Source of the DNA: Crossaster papposus
Lineage: Eukaryota; Echinodermata; Asteroidea; Velatida; Solasteridae
Direction of reading: 5' to 3'
DNA length: 64,000 bases
Assembly: GCA_037893245.1 (NCBI GenBank)
Contig: JBAIAA010001109.1
Location: 186,001-250,000, forward strand
Position numbers and translations under genes: made by a program. Below, in pieces: positions 8,665 through 19,339 of this stretch. Numbering within the stretch: the stretch's first letter is position 1; each line of letters opens with the position of its first letter. The notes under the pieces are model-generated. The model worked only from the letters and a program-made list of their open reading frames with translations. It was not told the origin of the DNA and ran no database searches.

Positions 8665-11634
8665 TTAGTGCTGATTCCAGTCCTGGAGAGCTCGTCGCAG
8701 TTCATGCTGAGCTCCCACAAAGTTAGTTCCATTATCAGAACGGATCTCACTAGGCCTTCCACGGCGGCTGATGAAGCGCTGCAGGGCATGTATGAATGAG
8801 TCCGTTCCAAGGCTGTGGCACACCTCTATGTGAATCGCCCTCGTGGTCAGGCAGGTGAACAGACACCCATATCTTTTGATCTCGCTTCGTGCTCTTCTGA
8901 CTATGAATGGCCCGAAGAAGTCTACTCCTACTGTGTTGAAGGGAGCTTCTCTAGATGTGACGCGGTCCCTTGGCAGATCTGCCATTTTTTGTGAGTTTGG
9001 TGATGACTTTCTCTTCTTACACTCTATGCAGCTATTGAGCACCCGCTTGACTGCGACGCGCCCCTTCACTATCCAGAATCGTTGGCGCAGTTCAGCAAGT
9101 GTCCTCTCCACACCAGCATGACCACACAGAATATGATAGTGCCTGGCGATGAGCTCGGTAACTGGATGTTTGTTGGGCACAATCCAGGGGTGTTTTGCTT
9201 CATTGGGGATGGCAGCATTTTCCAGACGACCGCCGACACACATGAAACCATCGCTTGAGAAGATGGGTGTCAACTTCTGGTAGCGGGAAGTTGTCAGTTG
9301 TGTATCACCAAGGCTAGTCTGCTGGATGTATTTCACGACTGCTTTCTCTGCATCAAGCAGCTCTCTTACAGTCAAAGATTTGTTACCGTCGATACCTTCA
9401 TCATGGCTCTTGGTTACTTTCTGGTGCAGTATTGATTTGGCTCGAAGAATCCAACCAATAGCTTTCTTCAGCTTGTACCAGGATGAATATCGAGTGAAGA
9501 TGTCTTCAAGTATGGTAGGTCTCGGATTAGTGGTTGTATCCACAACATACACCTGCGGTTGTCGCTTGATTTCTGCATCCTTGTCAAGTTCAAGAGACTT
9601 CAGGTCCGGCTGTTTGGGCCATGCATCTTCCGCCATATGCAGGAAGGGAGGACCGCTTATCCAGCGCTCGGAATCAACAAGTTGCTGGGCAGTCATGCAT
9701 CTAGAGACATCATCTGCAGGGTTTAGAGCTGAATCCACGTGCCTCCACTGAGATGGGGAAGACTGCTCGTGGATCATGGCAATCCGGTTGGCCACATACG
9801 TCTGGAATCGTTTGTCTTCGTTGCGTAGGTACTGCAGCACGATCATACTGTCCGACCAGAAGACTGACTCAATAAGCGGGAGTTGCATTTCGCGCCTGAT
9901 GATTTGATCTAGCTTCACAGCCACAATCGCGGCAGTAAGCTCCAGTCGCGGAATGGTAGTAGCTCTCAGTGGTGCAAGCTTTGCCTTAGCCATCAAAAAT
10001 GAACAATGGGCCTGACCATTGACATCCACCAAACGGAGATAGCTGACGGCACCATAAGCTCTCTCGGATGCATCAGCAAAGTGGTGTAACTGCATCGTTG
10101 AAATGACAACGGTCTTGTCTGGTTTCACGCATCGTGGTATACTCAGCCTCTCGATGAGGGGCACATCTTGCAGCCATCGCTGCCACTGCGATTCCATGTT
10201 GTTCGGCATAGGGTCGTCCCACCCAGTCTTGAGGCGGCACAGTGTCTGGAACAACATCTTTGCCTTCAACACAAACAGACAGACAAAACCTAGAGGATCG
10301 TAAATTGAGCTTGTTATGCTCAACAATCCTCGTCGAGTGCGTGGCTTCTCCTTCACACTGGTATTAAATCCAAGGGTGTCCGATTCTACCTTCCAGAGAA
10401 CTCCCAACGCCCTCTCGGATGGTAGTGTCTCCTGGTCTAGATCCATAGATGCAATCGATTTGGCGCACTCCTGAGTAGGAAGTGACCTCAACACTGCTCG
10501 TGAGTTGCTCAACCACTTCGTGAGCCAAAACCCACCAAGGGCCAACAGCTCACGCAGTTGACCAACCAGACGAATGGCTTCAGCTTCTGTGGGGACAGAT
10601 TTCAGGCAGTCATCTACGTAGAAATTCTGGTCAATGGTCTGAATGGTGTCCACGTCATACTCGGTGTGATTGTCAAGAGCAGTGCGCTTTAGCGCAAAGT
10701 TTGCACAACTAGGGCTCCAGACTCCCCCGAATAAGTGTGACGTCATACGATACATGACGGGCTGAGTTCCAGCTTCATAGTCTTCCTGCCACAAGAAGCG
10801 AAGTGCATCTCGGTCCTTTGCATTTACCCGCACCTGGTGAAACATGCCCTCAATATCAGCCATCAAGGCGATGTGATCTTGACGGAACCTCAGGAGTACC
10901 CCGATTAGTTTATTGGTGAGGTCAGGACCTTGATAAACTCGGTCGTTCAGTGAGGTACCTTGAAAGCGCGCAGCACAGTCGAATACAATCCGCACCTTGT
11001 CTGGCTTGTGGGGGTTCAGCACAGGGTGATGAGGCAGGTACCACACGAAACCATCATTCCTGTCAATGTCCTCAGCAGGAACTGTCTCCGCAAATCCTTT
11101 CTTCAGGAGGTCTTTGATTCCGCTACTGTACTTCTCTCGCAGAGTTGGGTCTTTGGAGAGTCGCTTTCCTAACAGCCTCAACCGGTGTCCTGCGACTGAC
11201 TTGTTGTCAGGGAGATGTGGTGGTCTTTCCTTGAATGGTATGCTCATGGAATAGTAAACTCCATCTTTGCACAATGAATCCTCCCATATTGAAAGAACTT
11301 TCCTTTCACTGACCGATAGATTCTCAATGGCGCTCCCTACATCATCCAGCTTCCAAAACCTTTCGACTTGATGCTGTAGGTCAACGTCGGTCTTGACGAA
11401 GTAAGAGGCGGATAACTTTGGCTTCTTTTGAAGGTCAACTGGACCGTTAAGTGTCCATCCAAGAGCGGTCCTGGTTGCATACGGCTCGCCAATAGCACCA
11501 GCACGAACTTCTAGGGGGACCATAACATGTGGTGAATCTTGTCCAATTAGAAGATGGACATCATTGATATCAACTTCGGGTATTGTGATGTCGCGAAGAT
11601 GTGGCCAGCTGTCTAGCTCTTCCCGCGTCACCAT
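8665..11634 (-). CDS. BEL/Pao Pol: RT, RNase H, integrase
   Basis: 989-residue frame. RT: VRIVFDCAA near residue 215, LMADIEGMFHQV near 257 and the catalytic YVDD near 330. RNase H: HHFADASERAYGA near 530. Integrase: an HHCC zinc site (HYHILCGHAGVERT then CIECKK) near 860-900, then the core beginning VGVDFFGPF, with SDNGTNFVGA further on. This order and the FCYVDD-like RT are typical of BEL/Pao. The C-terminal domain is cut off by the insertion at 6711-8511. Confidence 0.93.
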   Translation of the reverse strand: MVTREELDSWPHLRDITIPEVDINDVHLLIGQDSPHVMVPLEVRAGAIGEPYATRTALGWTLNGPVDLQKKPKLSASYFVKTDVDLQHQVERFWKLDDVGSAIENLSVSERKVLSIWEDSLCKDGVYYSMSIPFKERPPHLPDNKSVAGHRLRLLGKRLSKDPTLREKYSSGIKDLLKKGFAETVPAEDIDRNDGFVWYLPHHPVLNPHKPDKVRIVFDCAARFQGTSLNDRVYQGPDLTNKLIGVLLRFRQDHIALMADIEGMFHQVRVNAKDRDALRFLWQEDYEAGTQPVMYRMTSHLFGGVWSPSCANFALKRTALDNHTEYDVDTIQTIDQNFYVDDCLKSVPTEAEAIRLVGQLRELLALGGFWLTKWLSNSRAVLRSLPTQECAKSIASMDLDQETLPSERALGVLWKVESDTLGFNTSVKEKPRTRRGLLSITSSIYDPLGFVCLFVLKAKMLFQTLCRLKTGWDDPMPNNMESQWQRWLQDVPLIERLSIPRCVKPDKTVVISTMQLHHFADASERAYGAVSYLRLVDVNGQAHCSFLMAKAKLAPLRATTIPRLELTAAIVAVKLDQIIRREMQLPLIESVFWSDSMIVLQYLRNEDKRFQTYVANRIAMIHEQSSPSQWRHVDSALNPADDVSRCMTAQQLVDSERWISGPPFLHMAEDAWPKQPDLKSLELDKDAEIKRQPQVYVVDTTTNPRPTILEDIFTRYSSWYKLKKAIGWILRAKSILHQKVTKSHDEGIDGNKSLTVRELLDAEKAVVKYIQQTSLGDTQLTTSRYQKLTPIFSSDGFMCVGGRLENAAIPNEAKHPWIVPNKHPVTELIARHYHILCGHAGVERTLAELRQRFWIVKGRVAVKRVLNSCIECKKRKSSPNSQKMADLPRDRVTSREAPFNTVGVDFFGPFIVRRARSEIKRYGCLFTCLTTRAIHIEVCHSLGTDSFIHALQRFISRRGRPSEIRSDNGTNFVGAQHELRRALQDWNQH

Positions 11635-12095
11635 GCTATACTGAGACCAACATTTAACTCCGGTCTGGTAAGGACATTGGGCATCATGAATAGGTGTGAG
11701 TCATCGTGATCAGCAACCTCTAAGCTGACGATGAAGGTGTTGACTTCAACTTCTATCTTATCTAGTGTAGTTAGCTTCACGGTATCTCTCTTGGTCTGAA
11801 TGCCAAGACGTCGCATCAGGTCTTCTGAACAGAAGCTTTGGGTTGAGCCAGTGTCCATTAGAGCATAAGTACTCACAAACTGCTGGTCTGCGTGTGCCCT
11901 GATCTTGATGGGAACAATCGGCAGTGCAACCTTTCCTCTGCCGGCCCCAGTGAGGTTGCATACCACAACCGGGCTAGTTGTGGCTGTTGTCTGTGATGGA
12001 CTTGAAGAACCATCTGGTGTAGGTTGACCGCTTGCCGGTGTATAACTGCTGTCACTGCGTGGACGTGGAAGGTGCAAATACTTGCTGTGCTTCAT
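11628..12095 (-). CDS. BEL protease region
   Basis: Aspartic protease: ALMDTGSTQSFCSEDLMRRL carries the D-T-G-S active site. It lies between the gag zinc knuckles and RT, as is usual in BEL/Pao. The frame touches the start of the pol frame. Confidence 0.88.
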   Translation of the reverse strand: MKHSKYLHLPRPRSDSSYTPASGQPTPDGSSSPSQTTATTSPVVVCNLTGAGRGKVALPIVPIKIRAHADQQFVSTYALMDTGSTQSFCSEDLMRRLGIQTKRDTVKLTTLDKIEVEVNTFIVSLEVADHDDSHLFMMPNVLTRPELNVGLSIAW

Positions 12096-12131
12096 GCCAC
12101 ATCCCTGGACTGTGCATACGAAATGACGAGT

Positions 12132-13964
12132 TCAGTCTCTCCCCAAGTGCCCTGGCTTGAAGCAATTAACGCACAGCTTCTTGCCTTGCACAAAGGCAAG
12201 ACGGTCCTTTATACGCATAGCTTTAAATGCGTCACACTGGTTGAGATAATGGGGTTGACCACAACACGGGCAAGGGACAGCTGCCTTTATTGGTATGCCA
12301 GCACTTGGTTTACATGGAGGGCTCTTTGATGAAGCAGTCTGGATGCCAAAGTTTGAACGACCTTTGTTTCCCTTGACATCTTTGGGCTTCCACTCCTTCC
12401 TAGTTGTACCTTGTTGGACAATCTTTCCGAAGACTGGGTCGCGGACTTCTTCGGCCGCAATTGTTACAAACTTTGTAACATCATCGATGTTTGGGGGTCG
12501 TTTCTTATTGGTCTTTATCCGATGAACTTCCCTCAGCCACCGAGTCTTCAGATGGTAAGGAAGCTTCTCAATGATTGACAGGAGGCTACCTCTGTTATTT
12601 AGCTCATTAAGGTAGCCCATTGTGTCCAGAGTTTCTCGACAGCATCGCAGGTCGTCAGCAAGATCTTGCAATGCAGCGTTGCCAGTAACAGTTGGTCTTT
12701 CTGTCACCTTATCTATCCAGGCTTGTGAAATGGTGTGTTCGTCTCCAAATCTTTCTTTTAGCAGACGAAGGGCAAGGGCATATCCTTCTGATGGTCCTTT
12801 AACTGTACAGCACTGCAGAAGTCGCCTCGCCTTCCCGGTGCAGTACTGCAAGAGACGGGTAAGTTTGGCTCCGTCCGCTATGGTTTCTTGTCCTACGGTA
12901 TTTTCAAATGCTCTGATAAACGACCAGTATTTAAGGGGATCGCCATCAAATGTCATGAGTTCAGCCTTAGGGAGTTGAAGTGCCTCCACTAATGACTGCT
13001 GGTGTAGGCGGGTGTCGTTAACCATCTGGTATAAGACATCTGTTACATCTGGGTGCTGAGCAATCGACGGAGATCCATTGGGCATTACTGACGGTGCCCA
13101 CGACTGGCGGGTAGGATTTGAGGTCTTATGTGTAGGTGCACTAAACTGGGGTGTTACATTGACCTGAGCAGAGTGGCTAGAACCTGGCTTGCTAACCCGA
13201 GGGTGCTTCGGTGTATCTTCTTCTGTAGGTTTAGTATTTTGTGTGGAGTGGGTGAAGCACACATCTGATCGGCTCACTGATTCGGCCTCTGCAAAGGTTT
13301 TTTCAAGAGCTTCTGCCCTGGCATATTTGACCTTTAAATCCATCTGTCGTCGTTTCTGATCTAGCATCAATTTTTGCTCTTGTAGCTCCATCATGCTTCG
13401 TAATGAGGCCAGTTCAATGGCATTATGTTCTTGCATAACAAGCGCCTCAGCCTCCAAAGCAGCCTTCTCGGCTTTGGCTCGCAGGCGGGCACCCGCTGTA
13501 GAACTTGTGGTGGAAGCACTGGAGCTGGCGTGAGAAATGTCATCTCGTGATGAGCGATTACCCTGTTGGCTGATGGAGTCATTTGCATCAACATCATCCT
13601 CAGGGTCGTCATGCGGAACTTGAGATTCACCTTGGGCCCGGTTCTTCTCTAACCAATGGGTGACCGAGCTACGAAACTGTACGGCCTTGTTCTGAGATTC
13701 CTTCCAGTAAGCAGCAGAATTTTTCTTCTCATCTTCACTCACCAGGTGTTCAACATACTTGTTGTGTGCATCAGCGAAATCTGCAAGGGCCTTCTCAAAT
13801 TCGGTCATTTTTTGCTCAATCAGGGGGGCTTCATTTTTGTCTTCCATCAGGCTGGAAATGGAGTTCATAATCTTGGTAAGTGATCTCTTCCGGGTTCCTC
13901 TTGTCTTCTTTAAGTCACGTGACTGTTGTGTCAAAGTTTGTGATTTTGAATTTGCGGTATCCAT
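12132..13964 (-). CDS. BEL Gag
   Basis: 610 residues. Residues about 180-235 form a Glu/Lys-rich coiled-coil-like stretch. Residues about 330-480 match the BEL/Pao capsid region (DUF1759-like): MTFDGDPLKYWSFIRAFEN, then GKARRLL and LKERFG. The C-terminus has cysteine knuckles CPCCGQPHYLNQC and CVNCFKPGHLG. The start ATG is about 60 bases inside the LTR edge. Confidence 0.93.
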   Translation of the reverse strand: MDTANSKSQTLTQQSRDLKKTRGTRKRSLTKIMNSISSLMEDKNEAPLIEQKMTEFEKALADFADAHNKYVEHLVSEDEKKNSAAYWKESQNKAVQFRSSVTHWLEKNRAQGESQVPHDDPEDDVDANDSISQQGNRSSRDDISHASSSASTTSSTAGARLRAKAEKAALEAEALVMQEHNAIELASLRSMMELQEQKLMLDQKRRQMDLKVKYARAEALEKTFAEAESVSRSDVCFTHSTQNTKPTEEDTPKHPRVSKPGSSHSAQVNVTPQFSAPTHKTSNPTRQSWAPSVMPNGSPSIAQHPDVTDVLYQMVNDTRLHQQSLVEALQLPKAELMTFDGDPLKYWSFIRAFENTVGQETIADGAKLTRLLQYCTGKARRLLQCCTVKGPSEGYALALRLLKERFGDEHTISQAWIDKVTERPTVTGNAALQDLADDLRCCRETLDTMGYLNELNNRGSLLSIIEKLPYHLKTRWLREVHRIKTNKKRPPNIDDVTKFVTIAAEEVRDPVFGKIVQQGTTRKEWKPKDVKGNKGRSNFGIQTASSKSPPCKPSAGIPIKAAVPCPCCGQPHYLNQCDAFKAMRIKDRLAFVQGKKLCVNCFKPGHLGRD

Positions 13965-14154
13965 GATTTTCCAAGATGATGGTCTTCAATCTCTAATCAA
14001 ATGAGTTCAGATCGTACAAAACTAATGTAGCCCACTACAGCTACAGCTGGGTTGAATTGATGGGTCCCATAGTACTCACACACTTCTTATGCTGTCTGAT
14101 TTGTTTGTTCCAACATTTATAGATTTATTGATGGTACTGGTACATGCAGAAATT

Positions 14155-15469
14155 TAGACCCAATAATTGGGGCGTTTTCACTCCTTTTTCGAATTTTGTC
14201 TGTCGTTCTACGCCCCAACCGTTGTAAAGCATGGTGCCAATTAAAAACGAAGTTGTGACCACAAAAGTTGACAAAAACATGCCAAATACTTGACAATGTA
14301 TATTGGAAAGCGCACACTGGCTTCTATACATGTTAAAGAAGAACTATTATGGCTTTATTGGTACTCACGGTTATTTGGGGTTGCAAATCCGAGCAATTTT
14401 GACCAGCTTTTAAAAACAATGATGCCTATACGTCGAGGTCTATATAAACTATATAAACTACATAGACGTCCCGACAGCACCCGACTCACAAAAAGAGCAC
14501 ACTATGCGAAGACGGGGGACACGACAATGGCTTTTCTAGCGACCACCAACGACTGTTTTATGGTGCAAGAGCGCAGGCTTGCATCGCTGCACTGTATAGC
14601 GCGCATGCGTGTGCGCGCGTAGCGGAACTTGTACAAAATAATGCAAATTCGTATTGAACCGGGCTAATTGCTGGCACACACGATCAGGGGCCAATTTCAC
14701 GGAGCTGCTAAGCACAAAAATGTGCTTAGCATGAAAATGTGTCCTTGGTCAAAACAAGGTTACAGACCAAATTTTCATGTGATCTTTATTGTTTTTGATT
14801 GATAATCGGCTGGTTTTTTGCTTAGCATAAAAAACACGTACAATTTTGGCTGATAAATTGTTTTTAATGAGCAAGATGTTTTTGTGCTAAGCAAATTTTT
14901 GTGCTTAGCAGCTCCGTGAAATTGGCCCCTGATCGTGTGTGCCAGCAATTAGCCCGGTTCAATACGAATTTGCATTATTTTGTACAAGTTCCGCTACGCG
15001 CGCACACGCATGCGCGCTATACAGTGCAGCGATGCAAGCCTGCGCTCTTGCACCATAAAACAGTCGTTGGTGGTCGCTAGAAAAGCCATTGTCGTGTCCC
15101 CCGTCTTCGCATAGTGTGCTCTTTATGTGAGTCGGGTGCTGTCGGGACGTCTATGTAGTTTATATAGTTTATATAGACCTCGACGTTATAGGCATCATTG
15201 TTTTTAAAAGCTGGTCAAAATTGCTCGGATTTGCAACCCCAAATAACCGTGAGTACCAATAAAGCCATAATAGTTCTTCTTTAACATGTATAGAAGCCAG
15301 TGTGCGCTTTCCAATATACATTGTCAAGTATTTGGCATGTTTTTGTCAACTTTTGTGGTCACAACTTCGTTTTTAATTGGCACCATGCTTTACAACGGTT
15401 GGGGCGTAGAACGACAGACAAAATCCAAAATTCGAAAAAGGAGTGAAAACGCCCCAATTATTGGGTCTA
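14155..15469. mobile_element. Giant foldback element with 9-bp target duplication
   Basis: Starts TAGACCCAATAATTGG and ends CCAATTATTGGGTCTA. GCAGAAATT is duplicated at 14146-14154 and 15470-15478. The left arm (14155-14684) and right arm (14932-15469) are nearly perfect inverted copies. The apex is an element of another family seen elsewhere in the window (14685-14931). The other BEL LTR gives the empty site. 9-bp duplications with very long TIRs are known from Mutator-like foldback elements; that assignment is inference. Confidence 0.9.
14685..14931. mobile_element. Short TIR element CAGGGGCCAATTTC (copy 1), hairpin apex
   Basis: Ends CAGGGGCCAATTTCACGG...CCGTGAAATTGGCCCCTG, with GCTAAGCAC just inside. 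Other copies are at 30363-30605, 33543-33783 and 34735-36347 (split). The CAGGG start is hAT-like, but no 8-bp duplication could be shown. Here the flanks are inverted, because the whole host element is a palindrome. Confidence 0.8.
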
Positions 15470-16207
15470 GCAGAAATTATGGCTCTGTTGTTGGATAGAA
15501 GTAGACTGGGGTACTAGACGTACGGAAGTTCGAAGTTGGTAGTAGGAAGTATAGGAAGTAAAAGTAGAAGGTTTTGCTGAAATAAAAAATACAAATAAAC
15601 TACCATGAGTATTTAAATAATACATGAAGTCATGTAAAGTGTGTACAATATTTTGGGATAATAAACACATGAATAAAGACTTTATCATAAGGAATAAAAA
15701 TTTTGACCTAAGAAACCATGCAAGGAATATACATGAACCACAGTAAGATTAGTAAAAACAATACACAATAAAGCACTAGATAACACTAGATAGCACTAGA
15801 GCAGATGGGCTTCACCAATCTACATGTACATGTATGTGCATGTGTACATGTACAAACCAACAACGCATGTACATGTACTGCACGTGCAAAATGTACTAAC
15901 AATTTCTCTAACAATACATGCGAATCAGAAAATATCACTAAAATGTACGATTTCTACTTACTACGCTGGGGGTATGCAGATCTATAAACCCTTGATTTGA
16001 CTTTAAGATTACATATAATTAACCAAAGATAGCTTTTATGAACTTATGGAATGATCTTGATGGTATAACTTTCACGGAATTAACATTTGGTTTCATCCAC
16101 AATGAATATGTTTTTCAAGTTAACGGCAAGTATGAATAGCGCCCTCAAACTGACAACCACTAAACTACGGTGAGCTAAAGAGGCCATGTGCTGTCCGCTA
16201 CAGTCGT

Positions 16208-16462
16208 TGGTGTGAGGTTTATGGAGGCCTGCCAAGTTACCTGCATGATATATACGACCGTAGTACGGTCAACCTCGCTGAGGAATATCATGAGGAGGTG
16301 AAGGCATGCCTGGTAGAATTTCAGGATGTATTTTCTTCTGGTAAGGGTGACATAGGGCGGACTGGTTGGTGAAGCACCACATCAGTACGGGCGATGCGAG
16401 GCCTATCATGGAGAGGCCTCGGCGCCATCCCCTGTGTAATCAGGAAGAAATAATGAGGCAGG
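16208..16462 (+). pseudogene. Gypsy pol, N-terminal to RT, after the BEL insertion
   Basis: Continues the gypsy pol after the duplicated GTCGT. It includes HHISTGDARPI and the RRHP stretch that usually comes just before gypsy RT. Confidence 0.7.
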
Positions 16463-18427
16463 TTGGAGATTTGCAAAAGCGAGGGGTTATCGAGCCATCT
16501 GATAGTCCCTTGGGCTGCAAATGTTGTGTTAGTTCGGAAGAAGGACGGAACTAAGCGATTTTGTGTCGACTATCGGGGTCTGAATAAGGTAACCATCAAA
16601 GATGCTTATCCTGTCCCCCGTATCGACGAGACACTAGATGCGTTGGAGGGTGCAGAGTGGTTTTCCACTCTCGATTTAGCGTCCGGGTATTGGCAGGTCG
16701 ACCTCGATGAGGACGCCAGCCAGAAGTCAACCTTTGTGGTGCGGAACGGTTTATACAGGTGGCTCTGCATGCCCTTTGATCTTTGCAACGCTCCTGCGAC
16801 ATTTGAAAGGTTGATGGAGAAGGTGATGGCCGGTCTTCAGTGGGACATCCTGCTGATATACCTGGACGATGTCATTGTGTTTGGCAAGACTGTGAAGGAG
16901 GAGATTGAACGACTGCGAGTCGTCTTCTCAAGGTTGAGGCGAGCTGGTTTGAAGTTGAAGCCTAGTAAGTGCTTCCTGTTTCAGAGGTCAGTGGGCTATT
17001 TGGGACATATTGTGTCGTCTGAGAGTGTGGCTACCGACCCTGAGAAGGTTCGGGCCGTGGCCGATTGGCCAACCCCTAATCCCCGGAAGTTTGTCCGGGG
17101 ATTTGCTGAGGTTGCTTCACCGTTGCATGCGCTGACTGAAAAGTCGCGTGAGTTCAAGTGGACGGATGCCTGCCAACAGGCATTTGTTGAGTTGAAACAG
17201 AGGCTGCAAACAGCACCGGTGTTGGCTTACCCCGTTCCAGACAGTGACTACATCTTAGATACAGATGCTAGTGGGGATGGGATTGGGGCGGTTTTGTCTC
17301 AGATCCATGATGGGGAAGAGAAGGTCCTGGCCTTTGCGAGCCGTAAACTCAGCAAGGCAGAGAGGAACTACTGTGTTACTCGGAGAGAACTTCTGGCGGG
17401 AGTTGTCTACCTCGGAAAGTTTAGACAGTACCTGTATGGTCAAAAGGTGCTACTCCGAACCGACCATGCTGCTCTCAGATGGTTGCTTAATTTCAAGGAC
17501 CCCGAGGGTCAGCTTGCCAGGTGGCTGGAAGTGATCAGCGAGTATGATTTGACGATTCAACACAGACCTGGGCGGAAGCATGGCAATGCTGATGGGTTGT
17601 CCCGGAAGGCCTGCAAACAGTGTGGTCGTGCTGGCGCTGACGAAGCGCCACAGACCGTTGAGGCATCGGAGGGGGCCCAGGTGGCAACGACTAGTGAGGT
17701 TGATAATGGTCGCCATGAGGTCGACTCTGACGTGCAGATCCTAGAGGCAAGGGTGAGGGGCATCTTTGCTCAACCACACTTGCCTAAGGATGCAGTCAGA
17801 GAGGGTCAACTTGGTGACGGAAGTATTGGTTGGATGATTAGGGCGAAGGAGTCGGGCAGTCGTCCCAGTTGGGAGACTGTGTCAGCCGCCTCCTCGGCAC
17901 ACAAGACCCTCTGGTCCTCTTGGGATCAGATGGAGGTGCAGGACGGTGTCCTTTATAGGAATTGGGAGTCCGACGATGGGAAGTCCGTGAGGTTGCGACT
18001 AGTACTTCCTGAGGAATTTAGAGAGGTCGTACTTCAGGAGCTGCATGATGGCCGGACGAGTGGTCATTTAGGGGTCAATAAGACTTTGGCCAAGGTCAAG
18101 TTGCGATATTATTGGCCGGGAATGACCGCGGATGTGAGGTCATTCATCCGATGTTGCGAGCTGTGTGGGAGGAGGAAATCTCCTGCGAAGAGGAGAGTTT
18201 CCCCGCTCCAACAGTATTTAGTGGGCGAGCCTATGGAGAGAGTGGCTGTGGACTTGCTGGGGCCACTCCCTCGGAGTGACAATGGCAACGTCTGGATCAT
18301 GGTAGTTGGTGACTACTGCTCCAAATGGATGGAGGCATACGCTCTGCCTGATGCCAAGGCAGAGACGGTGGCGAACAAGTTTGTCAGTGAGTTTGGAATT
18401 GCATTCCGATCAGGGGACAAACTTTGA
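16463..18427 (+). CDS. Gypsy Pol: RT, RNase H, integrase N-terminal part
   Basis: 654-residue frame. RT: DYRGLNKVTIKDAYPVPRID near residue 37, FSTLDLASGYWQV near 67 and the catalytic YLDDV near 133. RNase H: DTDASGDGIGAVLSQ near 265, then the conserved TDHAAL. Integrase: zinc-site residues HLGVNKTLAKVKLRYYWPGM near 530 with CELCGRRK, then the core start DLLGPLP. RT and RNase H are well preserved for a dead copy. Confidence 0.92.
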   Translation: MEICKSEGLSSHLIVPWAANVVLVRKKDGTKRFCVDYRGLNKVTIKDAYPVPRIDETLDALEGAEWFSTLDLASGYWQVDLDEDASQKSTFVVRNGLYRWLCMPFDLCNAPATFERLMEKVMAGLQWDILLIYLDDVIVFGKTVKEEIERLRVVFSRLRRAGLKLKPSKCFLFQRSVGYLGHIVSSESVATDPEKVRAVADWPTPNPRKFVRGFAEVASPLHALTEKSREFKWTDACQQAFVELKQRLQTAPVLAYPVPDSDYILDTDASGDGIGAVLSQIHDGEEKVLAFASRKLSKAERNYCVTRRELLAGVVYLGKFRQYLYGQKVLLRTDHAALRWLLNFKDPEGQLARWLEVISEYDLTIQHRPGRKHGNADGLSRKACKQCGRAGADEAPQTVEASEGAQVATTSEVDNGRHEVDSDVQILEARVRGIFAQPHLPKDAVREGQLGDGSIGWMIRAKESGSRPSWETVSAASSAHKTLWSSWDQMEVQDGVLYRNWESDDGKSVRLRLVLPEEFREVVLQELHDGRTSGHLGVNKTLAKVKLRYYWPGMTADVRSFIRCCELCGRRKSPAKRRVSPLQQYLVGEPMERVAVDLLGPLPRSDNGNVWIMVVGDYCSKWMEAYALPDAKAETVANKFVSEFGIAFRSGDKL

Positions 18428-19127
18428 GTCGGCGGTGTTTGGCGAGATGTGTAAAGTCCTGGGAATTTCCAAGACAAGGACCACAGCGTACAACCCGACC
18501 CGAAGTCTGACGGAATGGTTGAACGTTTCAACAAGACATTGGTGAATATGGTTGCTGTGATGATTGAGCCAAGGAGGAGACAGCGTGACTGGGATGAGTG
18601 TTTACCGTATGCATGTTTTGCTTACCGGTGCACTCCCCAAGAGTCAACTGGCGAGTCTCCAAACATGATGATGCTTGGGAGGGAGACGAGGCTCCCAGTT
18701 GATTTGCTGGTTAAGTGTCCTACAGTGGAGGACACAACAGCGACGGATTTCGCACAGAAGTTACGGCAAAGATCTGCAAGAGGCACATGGCAGGGCCAGA
18801 GAGTGCCTGGAGCAGAGCGCCAGGAACCAGAGGCGAAATTATGACCGCAGGGTACATGGCGAGGGCCTGAAGGAAGGCCAGTTCGCCTGGCTGTATAACA
18901 AGACGACAAAGAAGGGGAGATGTCAGAAGCTAGAACTTCGATGGGTAGGACCGTACTTGGTGGTCAAGCGACTCTCCGATGTGACCTACCGAATTCAGTT
19001 AAAGCCTGGAAGGAAGGCTTGTGTAGTTCACGGCGACCGACTGAAGCCATACACCGGCGAGACGTTGAAGGCGTGGGAGTACCAGCCTAAAATGGTGCAG
19101 AAAACCCTTGGTCGAAGAACTAGATAA
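18428..19127 (+). pseudogene. Gypsy integrase remainder
   Basis: Coding-like pieces of the integrase core and C-terminal part lie in more than one frame: DQGTNFES, then AYNPT, WDECLPYACFAYR and a C-terminal GPY-like stretch (WVGPYLVVKRLSDVTYRI). Broken in a few places. Confidence 0.8.
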
Positions 19128-19320
19128 AGTTCCTGAGACCACACCTAGTAGCCCGATGGCAGAGGTTGGTGTAGAGTCAGGAGTCGATGAAGACCATCCT
19201 GAGGCTCAAGTCGTCGGTCCAAGTAGAAATGAGACAGTAGAAGTTGTAAATAGTCCTAGGGAAATTAGAAGACGGTATCCCAGGAGGGAACATAGGCTCC
19301 CTGTTAGGTATCGACATTAG
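19108..19320 (+). CDS. Gypsy pol C-terminal tail
   Basis: Short acidic-then-basic tail (residues include VVGPSRNETVEVV, then RRRYPRREHRLPVRY) directly after the integrase GPY-like region. It resembles the unstructured ends of gypsy pol. No domain. Confidence 0.45.
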   Translation: MVEELDKVPETTPSSPMAEVGVESGVDEDHPEAQVVGPSRNETVEVVNSPREIRRRYPRREHRLPVRYRH

Positions 19321-19339
19321 GTTAGTTCCTCAAGAGTGT

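Larger units (their letters stand above)
5214..16202 (-). mobile_element. BEL/Pao LTR retroelement, fossil, inserted in gypsy pol
   Basis: LTRs run TGTAGCCCAC...GTCCGCTACA on the plus strand, and GTCGT flanks both ends (5209-5213 and 16203-16207). A 5-bp duplication is usual for BEL/Pao. Genes read on the minus strand: gag (12132-13964), protease (11628-12095), pol (8665-11634) and a pol C-terminal piece (6208-6699). The LTRs differ at only about six positions plus a few small indels, so the insertion is recent. The copy is broken by two later insertions and a small number of other breaks. Confidence 0.95.
14026..16202 (-). repeat. BEL LTR (5' LTR in element orientation), carrying a hairpin element
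   Basis: Same ends as 5214-6074. It is 2177 bp because a 1315-bp foldback element plus its 9-bp duplication is inserted at 14155-15478; without it about 853 bp remain. Confidence 0.93.
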
